Positions 47,474 through 55,158 of a stretch of DNA of 64,000 bases are shown piece after piece. The DNA is taken from positions 50,139-114,138 of IMG/VR virus record IMGVR_UViG_3300035695_000001. One strand, 5' to 3'. Made by a program: the position numbers and the translations under genes. Source of the DNA: a virus. Every line of letters starts with the position of its first letter. Position 1 is the first letter of the stretch. Under the pieces are notes generated by a model. The model saw nothing but the letters and a program-made list of their open reading frames with translations. It made no database searches and was not told where the DNA came from.

Positions 47474-47977
47474 CTACTGGCAGGTACCGTCCGCCTGGCA
47501 GGCGTAGCCGTCACAGCAGAGGGACTGCGCGTTGCACGCCTCTCCAGGGCCAGCGCACGACGTGGTGAGCCCACCCGCAGGCATGCCCCCAGAGCCGAGG
47601 TCGGCCGAGGTCACCGGGCACGTCACGCCGTCTGGGTCAGTGGAACCTCCGTCGAGGTCTTGGGGCTGGATCGGCGGCGCTGAGGGGCCGAGGCTCACGC
47701 AAAGCCGCCAGTCGCAGATGATGTGGTAGCGGTCCGGGTAGACGTTCTGGACCGTCTTCACGGTGTTCGCGCACGCCAGGAAGGGGTCCGGTGCGGACAC
47801 GGTCGGGCCAGACGCCACCGCCTGTTGGCTGGGCCCCTTCGGCTTCCCGTCCGTCCCGCACTGGGTGTAGACGTCGTAGGTGTACCGGCAGACGTAGTCC
47901 TTCAGCCCGAAGGAGGCGCAGTCGGCTCCAGTGGCGAGGACAGCGGACAGGGCAAGGATCCGAACGAGACGTTGCAT
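47474..47977 (-). CDS. Secreted Cys-rich protein
   Basis: A 167-residue protein with a signal peptide (MQRLVRILALSAVLATGADC) whose ADC could be a lipobox. Cys-rich parts follow (DYVCRYTYDVYTQCGTDG; 'PGEACNAQSLCCDGYACQAD'), the disulphide style of myxobacterial exported proteins and of the three genes at 1-1090. AGGAGCG precedes the ATG. It is convergent with the LexA-like gene, one base apart. Its presence inside the phage region suggests a moron: a host-altering gene expressed from the prophage or late. Confidence 0.75.
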   Translation of the reverse strand: MQRLVRILALSAVLATGADCASFGLKDYVCRYTYDVYTQCGTDGKPKGPSQQAVASGPTVSAPDPFLACANTVKTVQNVYPDRYHIICDWRLCVSLGPSAPPIQPQDLDGGSTDPDGVTCPVTSADLGSGGMPAGGLTTSCAGPGEACNAQSLCCDGYACQADGTCQ

Positions 47978-48036
47978 GGTCGCTCCTGCGCGGCTTCCGC
48001 GTGCCGCGCGACGCTTCGTGAGTGGTAGTGGAGATG

Positions 48037-49914
48037 TCAGATAGGCGAGTGGGCGGGCTTCGGCAGGGCAGCGGCGAGCACTTCGAGGACCCGGTTGCGG
48101 GCGCGCTGGTAGCCCAGGCTCTCACCAGCGATCTGCCCCTTGTCGACGTTGTCGCTGCCTCTGGCAGCCTTGAGGCGCTGGACCTCGGTGTCGAAGTCAT
48201 TGGCCAGGCTCTTGAGGACCCGCTCCCACTCGGTGTCTCTGGTGTCGGCGGCGTCCTTGACGCAGGTGTTGACCGTCTTGAGCCACTCCTGGGTGCGCTC
48301 AGATCGCTCCTGCATCAGCCAGCGCGGCTCGTGTCCGGGCTTTGGCCCATCTTCGAGCATGGCCCCGCGCGCTCGCGCCGAGACCTCGATGCCCCTGATC
48401 TTGTCGATGAGCCAGCCGTCCTCGTCCTGCACGTCCTCCGGTGGCCGCGAGCCCACGATCACGAGCAACGCCGAGCGGAGGTCGTGCAGCCGCTTGAAGA
48501 TGGTCGACGACACCACGTCCCGACGCTTGATGCCGTTGACCAGGCCGGTGGCGCCTTCCCCGCCGAGCAGGTCGAGCGCCTCCCGCATGTCGGACAGCAG
48601 CCGGATGGCGACGTCCACCGCGCTCTCCCCGTTCTGAGGGTAGACCTCGCGGAAGATGCCGAGGCGCTTGCCGAACGGAGCAGGATCGGGCTTCTCCAGC
48701 GCGTCCTTGATCGCGTGGAGCATCCGCTCGTCCGGGTCCGAGGCCCAGCCGGTGCCGTCGTAGCCGACCATCTTGGCCAGGCCGAGCACCCCCTTGCGCA
48801 GGTGGTCGAGCGGGCCGTCCACGTTCCCGTCGGGGAGTTTGAGCCGCCGGATGTTGCCGGGCAGCACCTCGCGGTGGTGGTCCCCGCTGTACTCCTCCAC
48901 GCGCTGCGCCGCCTGCTCCCGCATGACCTCGGCTCCAGCGAGGTAGGAGACCTTGGCCCGATCGACCGCGTCGGCGATCGTCGTCATCCCGTCGACCGGC
49001 CCGAGCGGGACGGGGAAGCGCTCACGCTCCGGGCAGCCCTTGAAGTGGCGCGACGGGTCATCTGCCTGAATCTTGAGGCACGAGCAGCCCCCCTTGTCGC
49101 CTCGCAGTGTTTTGGCCAGGCCGAGGAGTGCGTTCAGGTTCGCGATCGTGTGGTGCAGCCCAGGCGGCTGCGCCCGCATCTTCTCCAGCATGTCGGAGAG
49201 CGCGACCACCAACGCAGTCACGCCGCCTGCGCGAGACGGTTTTTCAGCGTCGATGGTCGACGGGTTGGCCTTCCCCCGCGACGCCTTCTCACGAACGCTG
49301 GCCCTGTGCTCCTCCGAGGTCTCGGCCGGCGGGTCGACGAGCGGCCAGGTGGCGACCTCCTCGGCGCTCCTGTAGGTCGTGCTCATCCCAGCCGTCACCT
49401 TCACGCTGCCAGATGGCGCGATGCCGAGCACTTCGCTCGGAGCGCCGAACGGCCCGCGCCGGATCTGGCCCACCAGGACGTGCATCCCTGCCGGCGGGTC
49501 GACGGTGTAGGCCGGTGGCATCGTCCCGGCCAGGTTGGTGAGGATGACCTGGCCCACCATGTCGCCACTGAGATCCTCGGCGTTGACCACGGCCCTTCCA
49601 GGCTCGCCCCCACCACGGGCGAGGTAGATGGGCACGCGCCGGTAGAGCATGACCGGAAGGTCTCCCTCGTCGGAGCGGTAGGCGCGCAGGGCAGGCGTCT
49701 CCGTGGTCCAGATCGACATCGGGCGCCAGGACTGTGGGGCCTCACACTCCACCGCCCGCCACACGTCGGCGGAGAGGTAGACGCTGGTGGCCTTCTGCCC
49801 GGTCTCGATCTCCAGGGCCTGGAAGCAGTCGTCGAGGAGTTGGGGGGTGAGCGGCGGCGTGGCCGCGTTGCTCGTCGGGTCGTGGACGAGGTGCTCGAAG
49901 CGGATCGTCTTCAT
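48037..49914 (-). CDS. Large hypothetical protein
   Basis: ATG 49914 (MKTIRFEHLVHDPTSN) is favoured: AAGGA lies upstream, and the frame above it passes into the control region. The 625-residue product has a small N-terminal domain ('VYLSADVWRAVECEAPQSW', 'VMLYRRVPIYLARGGGEPGR') that looks like a compact alpha/beta unit. Helical regions follow, with a Cys/His cluster (GGCSCLKIQADD..HFKGC) near residue 285. The last 170 residues hold a helical domain ('EWERVLKSLANDFDTEVQRL'). No family is recognised. It is alone in its operon. Confidence 0.6.
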   Translation of the reverse strand: MKTIRFEHLVHDPTSNAATPPLTPQLLDDCFQALEIETGQKATSVYLSADVWRAVECEAPQSWRPMSIWTTETPALRAYRSDEGDLPVMLYRRVPIYLARGGGEPGRAVVNAEDLSGDMVGQVILTNLAGTMPPAYTVDPPAGMHVLVGQIRRGPFGAPSEVLGIAPSGSVKVTAGMSTTYRSAEEVATWPLVDPPAETSEEHRASVREKASRGKANPSTIDAEKPSRAGGVTALVVALSDMLEKMRAQPPGLHHTIANLNALLGLAKTLRGDKGGCSCLKIQADDPSRHFKGCPERERFPVPLGPVDGMTTIADAVDRAKVSYLAGAEVMREQAAQRVEEYSGDHHREVLPGNIRRLKLPDGNVDGPLDHLRKGVLGLAKMVGYDGTGWASDPDERMLHAIKDALEKPDPAPFGKRLGIFREVYPQNGESAVDVAIRLLSDMREALDLLGGEGATGLVNGIKRRDVVSSTIFKRLHDLRSALLVIVGSRPPEDVQDEDGWLIDKIRGIEVSARARGAMLEDGPKPGHEPRWLMQERSERTQEWLKTVNTCVKDAADTRDTEWERVLKSLANDFDTEVQRLKAARGSDNVDKGQIAGESLGYQRARNRVLEVLAAALPKPAHSPI

Positions 49915-49975
49915 GGGTGGGCATCCTTGGGGCCCGAGCCAGGCCGTCCTCCCTTCAGACGTCCAGGCGCTGGCC

Positions 49976-50012
49976 ACTGTCTAGCAGTTCTGAGCCCACT
50001 GTGCTAGACAGT
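49976..50012. promoter_or_regulatory. Perfect 11-bp inverted repeat between divergent genes
   Basis: ACTGTCTAGCA (49976-49986) and TGCTAGACAGT (50002-50012) with a 15-base spacer, between the leftward gene starting at 49914 and the rightward gene at 50031. The rightward ATG has GGAGG before it and lies 29 bases from the right arm, so this transcript has a leader. Confidence 0.85.
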
Positions 50013-50030
50013 TGGTTGGAGGACAGACCC

Positions 50031-50438
50031 ATGGGGAGCCTGATCGAAGAGCGGAAGCGCGCTGCGTCCGTGATCCGCAAGCACGAGAGCATCGAGCCGG
50101 AGTACATCGCCAACGCCGTCGAATCTGGTGCGATGGACGCCTGGGAGGCGATGGTGAAGGTCAACGTCCTGCCCGCGGTGGAGACGGTGGACGCACTCTG
50201 CCGCCTGCGTGTGGTGGAGGCTGAGGCCGATGGCCGGATCGTCGGCACAGACGCCGTGCTCCTTCGAGCGCTGGGTGCCCCCGTCCAGGAATACGTCCGG
50301 CGGATGTCCGACGAGGCCCTCTGGCTCTCGCGCGTGTACAGGGACCCGAACATCGACGCCGAGATCGATCGGCGGCCCCACCTTCGAGAGAGGCGAGCGG
50401 CAGAACTGGCGGCGGATGCCCAAGGAGGAGCCAGATGA
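50031..50438 (+). CDS. Hypothetical helical protein
   Basis: ATG 50031 is preceded by TTGGAGGACAGACCC, a good Shine-Dalgarno. The 135-residue product is helical and charged (LIEERKRAASVIRKHESIEP; 'YVRRMSDEALWLSRVYRDP'), with an Arg/Ala-rich end. No family is recognised. It opens a four-gene rightward operon. Confidence 0.65.
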   Translation: MGSLIEERKRAASVIRKHESIEPEYIANAVESGAMDAWEAMVKVNVLPAVETVDALCRLRVVEAEADGRIVGTDAVLLRALGAPVQEYVRRMSDEALWLSRVYRDPNIDAEIDRRPHLRERRAAELAADAQGGAR

Positions 50439-50800
50439 GAGCACGCATGGAGCGGATGCTCGACAAGGTAGCAGGGAACGCGGCGATCGTGTGGGCGAGC
50501 AGGAACCCGGCAATCGTGTTGCCCAGCATGTGCGCCATCATCGTGGGGGCGTTCGCGGTCGCGTCGCCAGATCCGTGGATGGTCCCCGGAAGGGACGCCG
50601 ACGGGTACCAGTACGCCGTCTCAAACTGTCGGTCCGCGCTCGCGACCGCAGATCGCAACTGCTTCGTACCAGTGGATCTTGCGGACCGCGTGTCCGCCGT
50701 GTTCCGCGCCGAGGGATGGACGGTCGCCGTGAAACCGGACCACATCCAGGAAGAGCGGAGGAGGCTCACGTTCTCCAAGCCCGCAGGCGGTGCCCCGTGA
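50435..50800 (+). CDS. Membrane-associated hypothetical protein
   Basis: ATGA overlap with the previous gene. Residues about 17-45 contain a hydrophobic segment (NPAIVLPSMCAIIVGAFAVA) after a basic amphipathic start, so the protein is probably a single-pass inner-membrane protein with its C-terminal domain outside or inside. That domain has two cysteines (SNCRSALATADRNCFVPVD). No lysis motif is visible. It ends in a GTGA overlap with the next gene. Confidence 0.6.
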   Translation: MRARMERMLDKVAGNAAIVWASRNPAIVLPSMCAIIVGAFAVASPDPWMVPGRDADGYQYAVSNCRSALATADRNCFVPVDLADRVSAVFRAEGWTVAVKPDHIQEERRRLTFSKPAGGAP

Positions 50801-52059
50801 GCGCGCCCATCCTGCAACCTGGCGACCGTCGCAGGCATCCGGTCACCCACCTGACCGCGCGTATCCTCGGTCCTGGTAGCCGCCCCGGCGCGCTTGCCGT
50901 GGCCTACCCGGACTACGAGACCGAGGTCGACGACGCCGTGCTCGCGTCGTGGTGGCGCGTGGACGAGACTGGCAAGATCGTGCTCTGCGAGCGTTGCTCG
51001 ATCCCGATGCGGTCCGATGCGTGCGATGTCTGCCGTCCCGCCGAGTCCGTACCGCAAGAGCCGCCGAGCCCGGAGGAAATGGCGAAGCAACTTCACCGCG
51101 CCTGGAAGCTCGTTGGGCTCGGCCCGTGCGGCGGCGCCGTCCGTGGAATCGAAGCCGAGCGTGCCCGCCGCGATGCCGAGGTATCGGATGACCTGCTTCG
51201 GCGCCTCCTCCGCCGGGCCATCGGCAAGATCCTCGCCGGTCGTGCCGAGGTGGCGGAACTGCGCGAGGAGGTCGAGCGCCTCCGCTCCTCCAAGAGGACC
51301 GAGAACGCCCTGGCCATGCACGAGGCAACCTGGAGGAAGGTGCTGGGCCAGTGGCTGCTCGGGGAGACCAACATCCGCCCCGGGTACCTCGCCGACAAGG
51401 TCCGGGAGACGCTGGCCTCTGAGCCCATGTACCAGGCCGAGACCGATCCCGACGTCGAGCACCTGCGCCAGACGCTTGGCGCGACGTCCAAAGAGACGCC
51501 GCTGGACGCCGCCAGACGGGTGACCCGCGGCCTTGGCCTGGCGGTCGACGAAGTGGCGCGGCTTCGGAGCCAGGTCACGGACCTTGAGGGCTACCGCGAT
51601 CGAGTCGACGAGGCCGAGAAGCGGGTCAGGATGATCGCGTTCCAGGTGACCTGCATGAGCGTCCGGATGGCCGAGATGATGGAGCACGTCCTGCTGGCAG
51701 ACGTGCTCATCGCGGAGGCTGTCGCTGGCATGAAGGAGCGCTGCGCCAAGGTGGTGGAGACGTTGCACGGCGGGTGCGCATCCAGGGACAAGGTCGCCGC
51801 CGCCATCCGAGCGCTGTCAGACACCAGCAAGTCCGCCAAACGCGGCGAGGGGCTGCCGGTAGCGCTGGAACGTGTACGGGAAGCCGCCAAGGTGGTCGTC
51901 GGCGCCTTCAAGCTCAACGTCACCTCGCGGAAGGGAGACGCCGAACTGCGGGCCGCAGCGCTGGCCACCCTGACCCCTGAAGAGACGGCAGAGGCCGAGG
52001 CAGCGGCGCACCGCGAATGGGTCGCGTCGTCGCCCAGTACCGGCAAGCCCACTGTCTAG
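50797..52059 (+). CDS. Coiled-coil protein with zinc-ribbon N-terminus
   Basis: GTG 50797 overlaps the previous stop, which excludes the long upstream extension of this frame. The 420-residue product carries a probable zinc ribbon near residues 66-85 (LCERCSIPMRSDACDVCRP). Long charged coiled coils follow ('EVAELREEVERLRSSKRTEN'; 'EVARLRSQVTDLEGYRDRV') separated by a helical domain. Its last codons, GTC TAG, are inside ACTGTCTAGCA. The coiled-coil architecture resembles the proteins at 31834 and 32574. Function unknown. Confidence 0.6.
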   Translation: MSAPILQPGDRRRHPVTHLTARILGPGSRPGALAVAYPDYETEVDDAVLASWWRVDETGKIVLCERCSIPMRSDACDVCRPAESVPQEPPSPEEMAKQLHRAWKLVGLGPCGGAVRGIEAERARRDAEVSDDLLRRLLRRAIGKILAGRAEVAELREEVERLRSSKRTENALAMHEATWRKVLGQWLLGETNIRPGYLADKVRETLASEPMYQAETDPDVEHLRQTLGATSKETPLDAARRVTRGLGLAVDEVARLRSQVTDLEGYRDRVDEAEKRVRMIAFQVTCMSVRMAEMMEHVLLADVLIAEAVAGMKERCAKVVETLHGGCASRDKVAAAIRALSDTSKSAKRGEGLPVALERVREAAKVVVGAFKLNVTSRKGDAELRAAALATLTPEETAEAEAAAHREWVASSPSTGKPTV

Positions 52060-52061
52060 CA
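52051..52061 (+). promoter_or_regulatory. GTCTAGCA element at a gene junction
   Basis: ACTGTCTAGCA contains the stop codon of the upstream gene (TAG 52057-52059) and ends one base before ATG 52063. Its orientation is opposite to the promoter-like copies, so here it looks more like an operator or a roadblock to transcription. Confidence 0.8.
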
Positions 52062-52062
52062 G

Positions 52063-52299
52063 ATGAGGGGCCTATCCTTGGACGAGGCGCAGATCCTCGT
52101 CGACATCTCCGACCCGGTCGCGGCCCACTACCGCAGCGGCGGTCTCACCTGGGCCGAGGTCTACCGCCGACGTCCCATCCTCCACAAACTCACGTTGGAG
52201 GGCAGGGCGGCACCCAACGATCGCGGAGGCTGGCAGATCACTGCGCTCGGCAGGCTCGCCTTGCGCGTGTCGCTATCGCTCCCGCGACCGACTGTCTAG
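52063..52299 (+). CDS. Small winged-helix-like protein flanked by two elements
   Basis: A 78-residue protein bounded by GTCTAGCA elements on both sides: one ends a base before its ATG and one contains its stop (GTC TAG). There is no Shine-Dalgarno between the upstream element and the ATG. The sequence (EAQILVDISDPVAAHYRSGG; 'TWAEVYRRRPILHKLTLEGR'; GGWQITALGRLAL) reads as helices followed by a wing, so DNA binding is plausible. It is the third candidate regulator for the element. Confidence 0.6.
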   Translation: MRGLSLDEAQILVDISDPVAAHYRSGGLTWAEVYRRRPILHKLTLEGRAAPNDRGGWQITALGRLALRVSLSLPRPTV

Positions 52300-52301
52300 C
52301 A
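52291..52301 (+). promoter_or_regulatory. GTCTAGCA element containing a stop codon
   Basis: ACTGTCTAGCA carries the TAG (52297-52299) of the small gene at 52063. It is followed by a hairpin at 52320-52354 in the convergent interval. Confidence 0.8.
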
Positions 52302-52319
52302 CCCACCCCCCAAAGCAGA

Positions 52320-52354
52320 GGCCCCAGGGGAGCCGGGGGAGGCATCCTGGGGCC
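52320..52354. terminator. 9-bp hairpin between convergent operons
   Basis: GGCCCCAGG (52320-52328) pairs with CCTGGGGCC (52346-52354) around 17 bases. It lies between the rightward operon ending at 52299 and the leftward operon ending at 52444, so it probably terminates transcription from both sides. Confidence 0.55.
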
Positions 52355-52415
52355 AGGTCAGTGGCGCTGGACGGCAGCGGAAAGGGAGGGGCTCGTCCGG
52401 GCGCCGCTGGTGGAC

Positions 52416-52449
52416 GATGTCTAGCAGGACCCGCGGGCACTGTCTAGCA
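52416..52449. promoter_or_regulatory. Two GTCTAGCA elements after a leftward operon
   Basis: GATGTCTAGCA (52416-52426) and ACTGTCTAGCA (52439-52449) are direct repeats 23 bases apart. The second contains the stop codon (TGC TAG on the - strand) of the gene at 52444-53034. No leftward gene follows, so a promoter role is unlikely here. Confidence 0.8.
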
Positions 52450-53034
52450 CTGCTTCTCGGCCTGGTTCTCCGCCACTTCCTCGCGGACTTTAGCCACGAA
52501 CCGCTCCACGTTTGGCGAAGCTGGACCATCGAACCCGACGCTCGCCAGACGTTTACGGAACGTCTCCTCCGTCGGGAGCGTCTTCCACCGCGCGATCTCG
52601 TAGGCGATTTCGTGGTGGCTACGCGCGGCGAACGCTGCTGACTCGTACATCCACGCCAGCGCTGCCCAGCCGTGATCGTTGGTCCACGCATCGTCGACCG
52701 GCATCGACCGAACCTCCGCCAGCAGCGCGGGGATGGTGCCTGAGACCGAGCAGACGCGACACGTTGCAGGCGCGATTGATGCGTCACGCTTCTTCCACCT
52801 CGCACGAAGCGTCGCGATGGTCGCACCTTGAACAAGGCTCACGATGGTGATGAGCCCGCCGGTTACCACGCCGCCGTAGAACGTCGGCCAGAGGGCGCGG
52901 ACGCTCACCTGAGCGATGGCGCACATCGCTACGTTCGACAGCATCAGTCCGATGATCGTCGCCATCCGCCTGACGATCACGGCTTCACCTGCGGGTGGCT
53001 GTGGGCCGCGTCGATGGCCATGATTGCTCCTCAC
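52444..53034 (-). CDS. Membrane protein, two segments, unknown function
   Basis: GTG 53034 overlaps the upstream stop. The 196-residue product has hydrophobic segments at about 24-42 (MATIIGLMLSNVAMCAIAQV) and 50-75 (FYGGVVTGGLITIVSLVQGA). A cytoplasmic-looking domain follows, with a CRVC pair and a long helix. The final TGC TAG (Cys-stop) is part of a GTCTAGCA element. No enzyme or lysis motif is visible. It is coupled to the gene at 53031, so they may form a membrane complex. Confidence 0.6.
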   Translation of the reverse strand: MRSNHGHRRGPQPPAGEAVIVRRMATIIGLMLSNVAMCAIAQVSVRALWPTFYGGVVTGGLITIVSLVQGATIATLRARWKKRDASIAPATCRVCSVSGTIPALLAEVRSMPVDDAWTNDHGWAALAWMYESAAFAARSHHEIAYEIARWKTLPTEETFRKRLASVGFDGPASPNVERFVAKVREEVAENQAEKQC

Positions 53035-53777
53035 GCGGGGGGCATCGCCGCGATGCTTCGGTGGACCATGGTCCCGATGATCGGGGCGCCGTCGTCCGAC
53101 CGGCCAGTGACCGCAGAGGACATCATCATGCCGCCTCCACCCTTGGAGCGAACGCCGAGAACCATCCCCACCGGGCTAGACGGGTTCGGGATCCCTTCGT
53201 CAAACCACTTCGACATCTCCGACGGCGTGAACCCGAGAGACCGGAGCCGCGCCCCCTCCTTGCAGGAGTAGTGGTGGACCTGCGCCACCGTCAGCACCCC
53301 CGCGTGGGTCATCGGGTCGATCTCCGTCGGAGGCTTGACGGCGGCGTTCTTCGGCTTGGCCCAGAACTCCGGCATCATGGCCTTGAACTGCTCGATCAAG
53401 TTCACGGCGAAGGAGAATACGCTCTCGGGCACGGCCCACGTCGTGTCCATGCTCGGGTCGTAGACCTCCAGCGCGGACCGCTGGGTATCTGAACTCAGGT
53501 ACCTGTACGTGAGGAACTCGTTGCGCGCGATCCAGTCCGCGGTCACGAACTGCGGGCAGTAGGACACCTCCGTCAAGCCGAACCTGACCTTGGTTCCGCA
53601 GTACACGGGGATGTCGGTCTCCGTCGGGACCCGGTCGGACAGGACCCGGTTGATCGCGTCGCGCATGGCGACGAACTGCGGGCGGTTCATGACGACGACG
53701 ACGCCTGGGCTGTCCTCTGGCATGTGGGAGCCGAGACAGGCGAAGAAGTTGGCGGGGAGGTCTTTGGGCGGCTTCAT
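53031..53777 (-). CDS. Hypothetical protein
   Basis: ATG 53777 has AGAGGAGC before it. The 248-residue product begins with a compact part (LPANFFACLGSHMPEDSPGV; 'MNRPQFVAMRDAINRVLSD'), continues with a Tyr/Thr-rich middle, and has near residue 185 an HTH-like stretch (GARLRSLGFTPSEMSKWFDE). The C-terminal 45 residues (GVRSKGGGGMMMSSAVTGRS) are Gly/Met-rich. The last part is reminiscent of the end of the protein at 43299. The element copy at 53857 lies 90 bases upstream. Confidence 0.55.
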   Translation of the reverse strand: MKPPKDLPANFFACLGSHMPEDSPGVVVVMNRPQFVAMRDAINRVLSDRVPTETDIPVYCGTKVRFGLTEVSYCPQFVTADWIARNEFLTYRYLSSDTQRSALEVYDPSMDTTWAVPESVFSFAVNLIEQFKAMMPEFWAKPKNAAVKPPTEIDPMTHAGVLTVAQVHHYSCKEGARLRSLGFTPSEMSKWFDEGIPNPSSPVGMVLGVRSKGGGGMMMSSAVTGRSDDGAPIIGTMVHRSIAAMPPA

Positions 53778-53856
53778 GGTGCTCCTCTTGAAGTGCGGGC
53801 TGGCTCAGGTATTCGCTCTCGCCCCAACCTTGACCAGGGGCCACCAGCCCGCATCC

Positions 53857-53893
53857 ACTGTCTAGCACAGTGGGCTCGGAACTGCTAGACAGT
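53857..53893. promoter_or_regulatory. Perfect 11-bp inverted repeat between divergent genes
   Basis: ACTGTCTAGCA (53857-53867) and TGCTAGACAGT (53883-53893) with a 15-base spacer. The right arm is followed by GTTG and ATG 53898, giving exactly 15 bases from T to ATG. The leftward gene is 90 bases away and has a Shine-Dalgarno. Confidence 0.85.
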
Positions 53894-53897
53894 GTTG

Positions 53898-54131
53898 ATG
53901 GGAGAGCCGATCGACCGGACGGAGGTTGCCAGCCTTCTTGGACTTGGGGAGGCCGAGGCAGGGATGGCCTTGGACGCCATCCGGCCGTTCAAGGATGGCG
54001 GTACGAGGCCCAACGACAGCACCGAGATTCTGGTCCGTCAGTACCTGGCCGTCATCAAGGCTGGCGACGTTGCTAGGCGCCACTTTGTGCCTCGCCTGGC
54101 CGCCGTGCTTGGACTGCTGGCAACGCCGTGA
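53898..54131 (+). CDS. Small protein with leaderless start
   Basis: ATG 53898 is 15 bases from the T of TGCTAGACAGT; the GTG and TTG codons just before it lie in or next to the element. The 77-residue product (MGEPIDRTEVASLLGLGEAE; 'AIRPFKDGGTRPNDSTEIL'; VRQYLAVIKAGDVARRHFV) is helical and could hold a small HTH (TEVASLLGLGEAEAGMALD). It is the first gene of a rightward operon. Function unknown. Confidence 0.65.
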   Translation: MGEPIDRTEVASLLGLGEAEAGMALDAIRPFKDGGTRPNDSTEILVRQYLAVIKAGDVARRHFVPRLAAVLGLLATP

Positions 54132-54298
54132 GGGCTGAGGAGGTGACGCCAGGGCTGCCCGTGCTGGTCGGGCTCGGGAAGGACCCCTGGAAGGGCACCA
54201 TCGACGACCCTCCCATGCACGGGACCTGGGCTCGGGTGAAGGTCGACGGGACCAGGACGATCTGGGACACCCCGCTCGACCTGCTGAGGCCGCGGTAG
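54128..54298 (+). CDS. 56-residue SH3-like small protein
   Basis: A complete frame from GTG 54128, which overlaps the previous stop (GTGA), to TAG 54296-54298. The product (VRAEEVTPGLPVLVGLGKDP; 'WKGTIDDPPMHGTWARVKV'; RTIWDTPLDLLRPR) alternates strands and turns like a small SH3-type barrel, a fold used for protein or nucleic-acid contacts. The coupled start and natural composition support it. It is easily missed by length cut-offs. Confidence 0.65.
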   Translation: MRAEEVTPGLPVLVGLGKDPWKGTIDDPPMHGTWARVKVDGTRTIWDTPLDLLRPR

Positions 54299-54312
54299 GA
54301 TCGGCGAGCACC

Positions 54313-54681
54313 ATGCGCCTCCTCCCGCGCCTCGGGTTCCCTTACATCCTGGCCGTTGCCAGAGAGGCGCGGACCAAGCCCGACTGGAACCTCCTCGCCG
54401 CCGCGCTGGCCCAGCCTGGGCTACCCCCACGGGAGCGGGCCGTCTTCGGGGGAATGCGAGCCAGGCTCAAGCCGGGCGACGTCCTGACCGAGAAGCAACG
54501 AGCCTGGGTGGTCGACGTGGCGACCAGGCTAGGGGTTCGCGTCGGCTACCGCGAGATGACCTGGGGGGCGGTTGGGGCGAAGTTCGGCATCGAGATCGAC
54601 CCCGCCTACGCCGAGGAGACCACCCGCCCCATGACTGGCCGGAGCCTCCGGCAGAAGGAGCACGATGTCCGCCAACGATGA
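54313..54681 (+). CDS. Small helical protein, paralogue of the next gene
   Basis: A 122-residue protein. The segment 'NLLAAALAQPGLPPRERAVF' followed by GGMRARLKPGDVLTEKQRAW and VVDVATRLGV matches the next product ('VLANLLASTRLTASERVAFA', HRKAEGGGALLPAQQEMVDD) position by position: a leucine-rich helix, L-x3-ER-x2-F, a Gly turn, L-x3-Q and V-x-D. It overlaps the next gene by 17 bases. Tandem duplication is evident; the function is unknown. The repeated 60-residue module looks like a compact helical DNA- or protein-binding unit. Confidence 0.65.
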   Translation: MRLLPRLGFPYILAVAREARTKPDWNLLAAALAQPGLPPRERAVFGGMRARLKPGDVLTEKQRAWVVDVATRLGVRVGYREMTWGAVGAKFGIEIDPAYAEETTRPMTGRSLRQKEHDVRQR

Positions 54682-54973
54682 CCTCGCCGTGCTGGCCAAC
54701 CTCCTCGCCAGTACCAGGCTCACCGCCTCGGAGCGGGTGGCCTTCGCCGCCATGCACCGGAAGGCCGAAGGCGGCGGCGCCCTGCTACCCGCCCAGCAAG
54801 AGATGGTCGACGATGCCGTTGCCAGGTACGCCATCGGGGCGACCGTCGACCAGGCGCCAGAGGCGCGCCTGCTCATGCCCAGTGGCCTGAAGCAGCCCAA
54901 GCCGAAGATGCCGCCAGGCAGGAGAGCCCCTCGCCCGCGGTCCGCCAAGCCACCCCACAGGATCCACCGATGA
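54665..54973 (+). CDS. Small helical protein, paralogue of the previous gene
   Basis: A 102-residue protein sharing its first 60 residues with the product of 54313 (see there). The C-terminal 35 residues are Pro/Lys/Arg-rich (GLKQPKPKMPPGRRAPRPRS) and may bind DNA. AGGAGCACG precedes the ATG. It overlaps the next gene by ATGA. Confidence 0.65.
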   Translation: MSANDDLAVLANLLASTRLTASERVAFAAMHRKAEGGGALLPAQQEMVDDAVARYAIGATVDQAPEARLLMPSGLKQPKPKMPPGRRAPRPRSAKPPHRIHR

Positions 54974-55158
54974 AGACCGTACAGACGCTCCAGTTGGTCA
55001 AGTGGCGCGGGGCAGTGAAGGTCTACGCCTACGAAGAGCGGCCGGAGCCAATCCAGGCACCGCGCTACCCAAGCCTTCAGCACGTCCTGGATGCCCTCCT
55101 CTTCGCCGCCCCCTCCGACCCGGATTCCATCGGCACGGTCCAGCGCCGACCCCCCTGA
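54970..55158 (+). CDS. Small hypothetical protein
   Basis: ATGA overlap with the preceding gene. The 62-residue product is beta-rich first (VQTLQLVKWRGAVKVYAYEE) with a helical end ('PSLQHVLDALLFAAPSDPD') and a Pro/Arg tail. No recognised motif. Last gene of the operon starting at 53898; a 443-base interval without a gene follows. Confidence 0.6.
   Translation: MKTVQTLQLVKWRGAVKVYAYEERPEPIQAPRYPSLQHVLDALLFAAPSDPDSIGTVQRRPP

Noticed and set aside
47978-48036. Promoter or terminator between the secreted Cys-rich gene and the large leftward gene
   Set aside because: The 59 bases show no convincing hairpin or -10 sequence, and no dispersed element is present.
53172-53182. GGGCTAGACGGG as an element copy
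   Set aside because: Matches six core bases only and is inside the gene at 53031-53777; neither the spacing nor the context of real copies is present.
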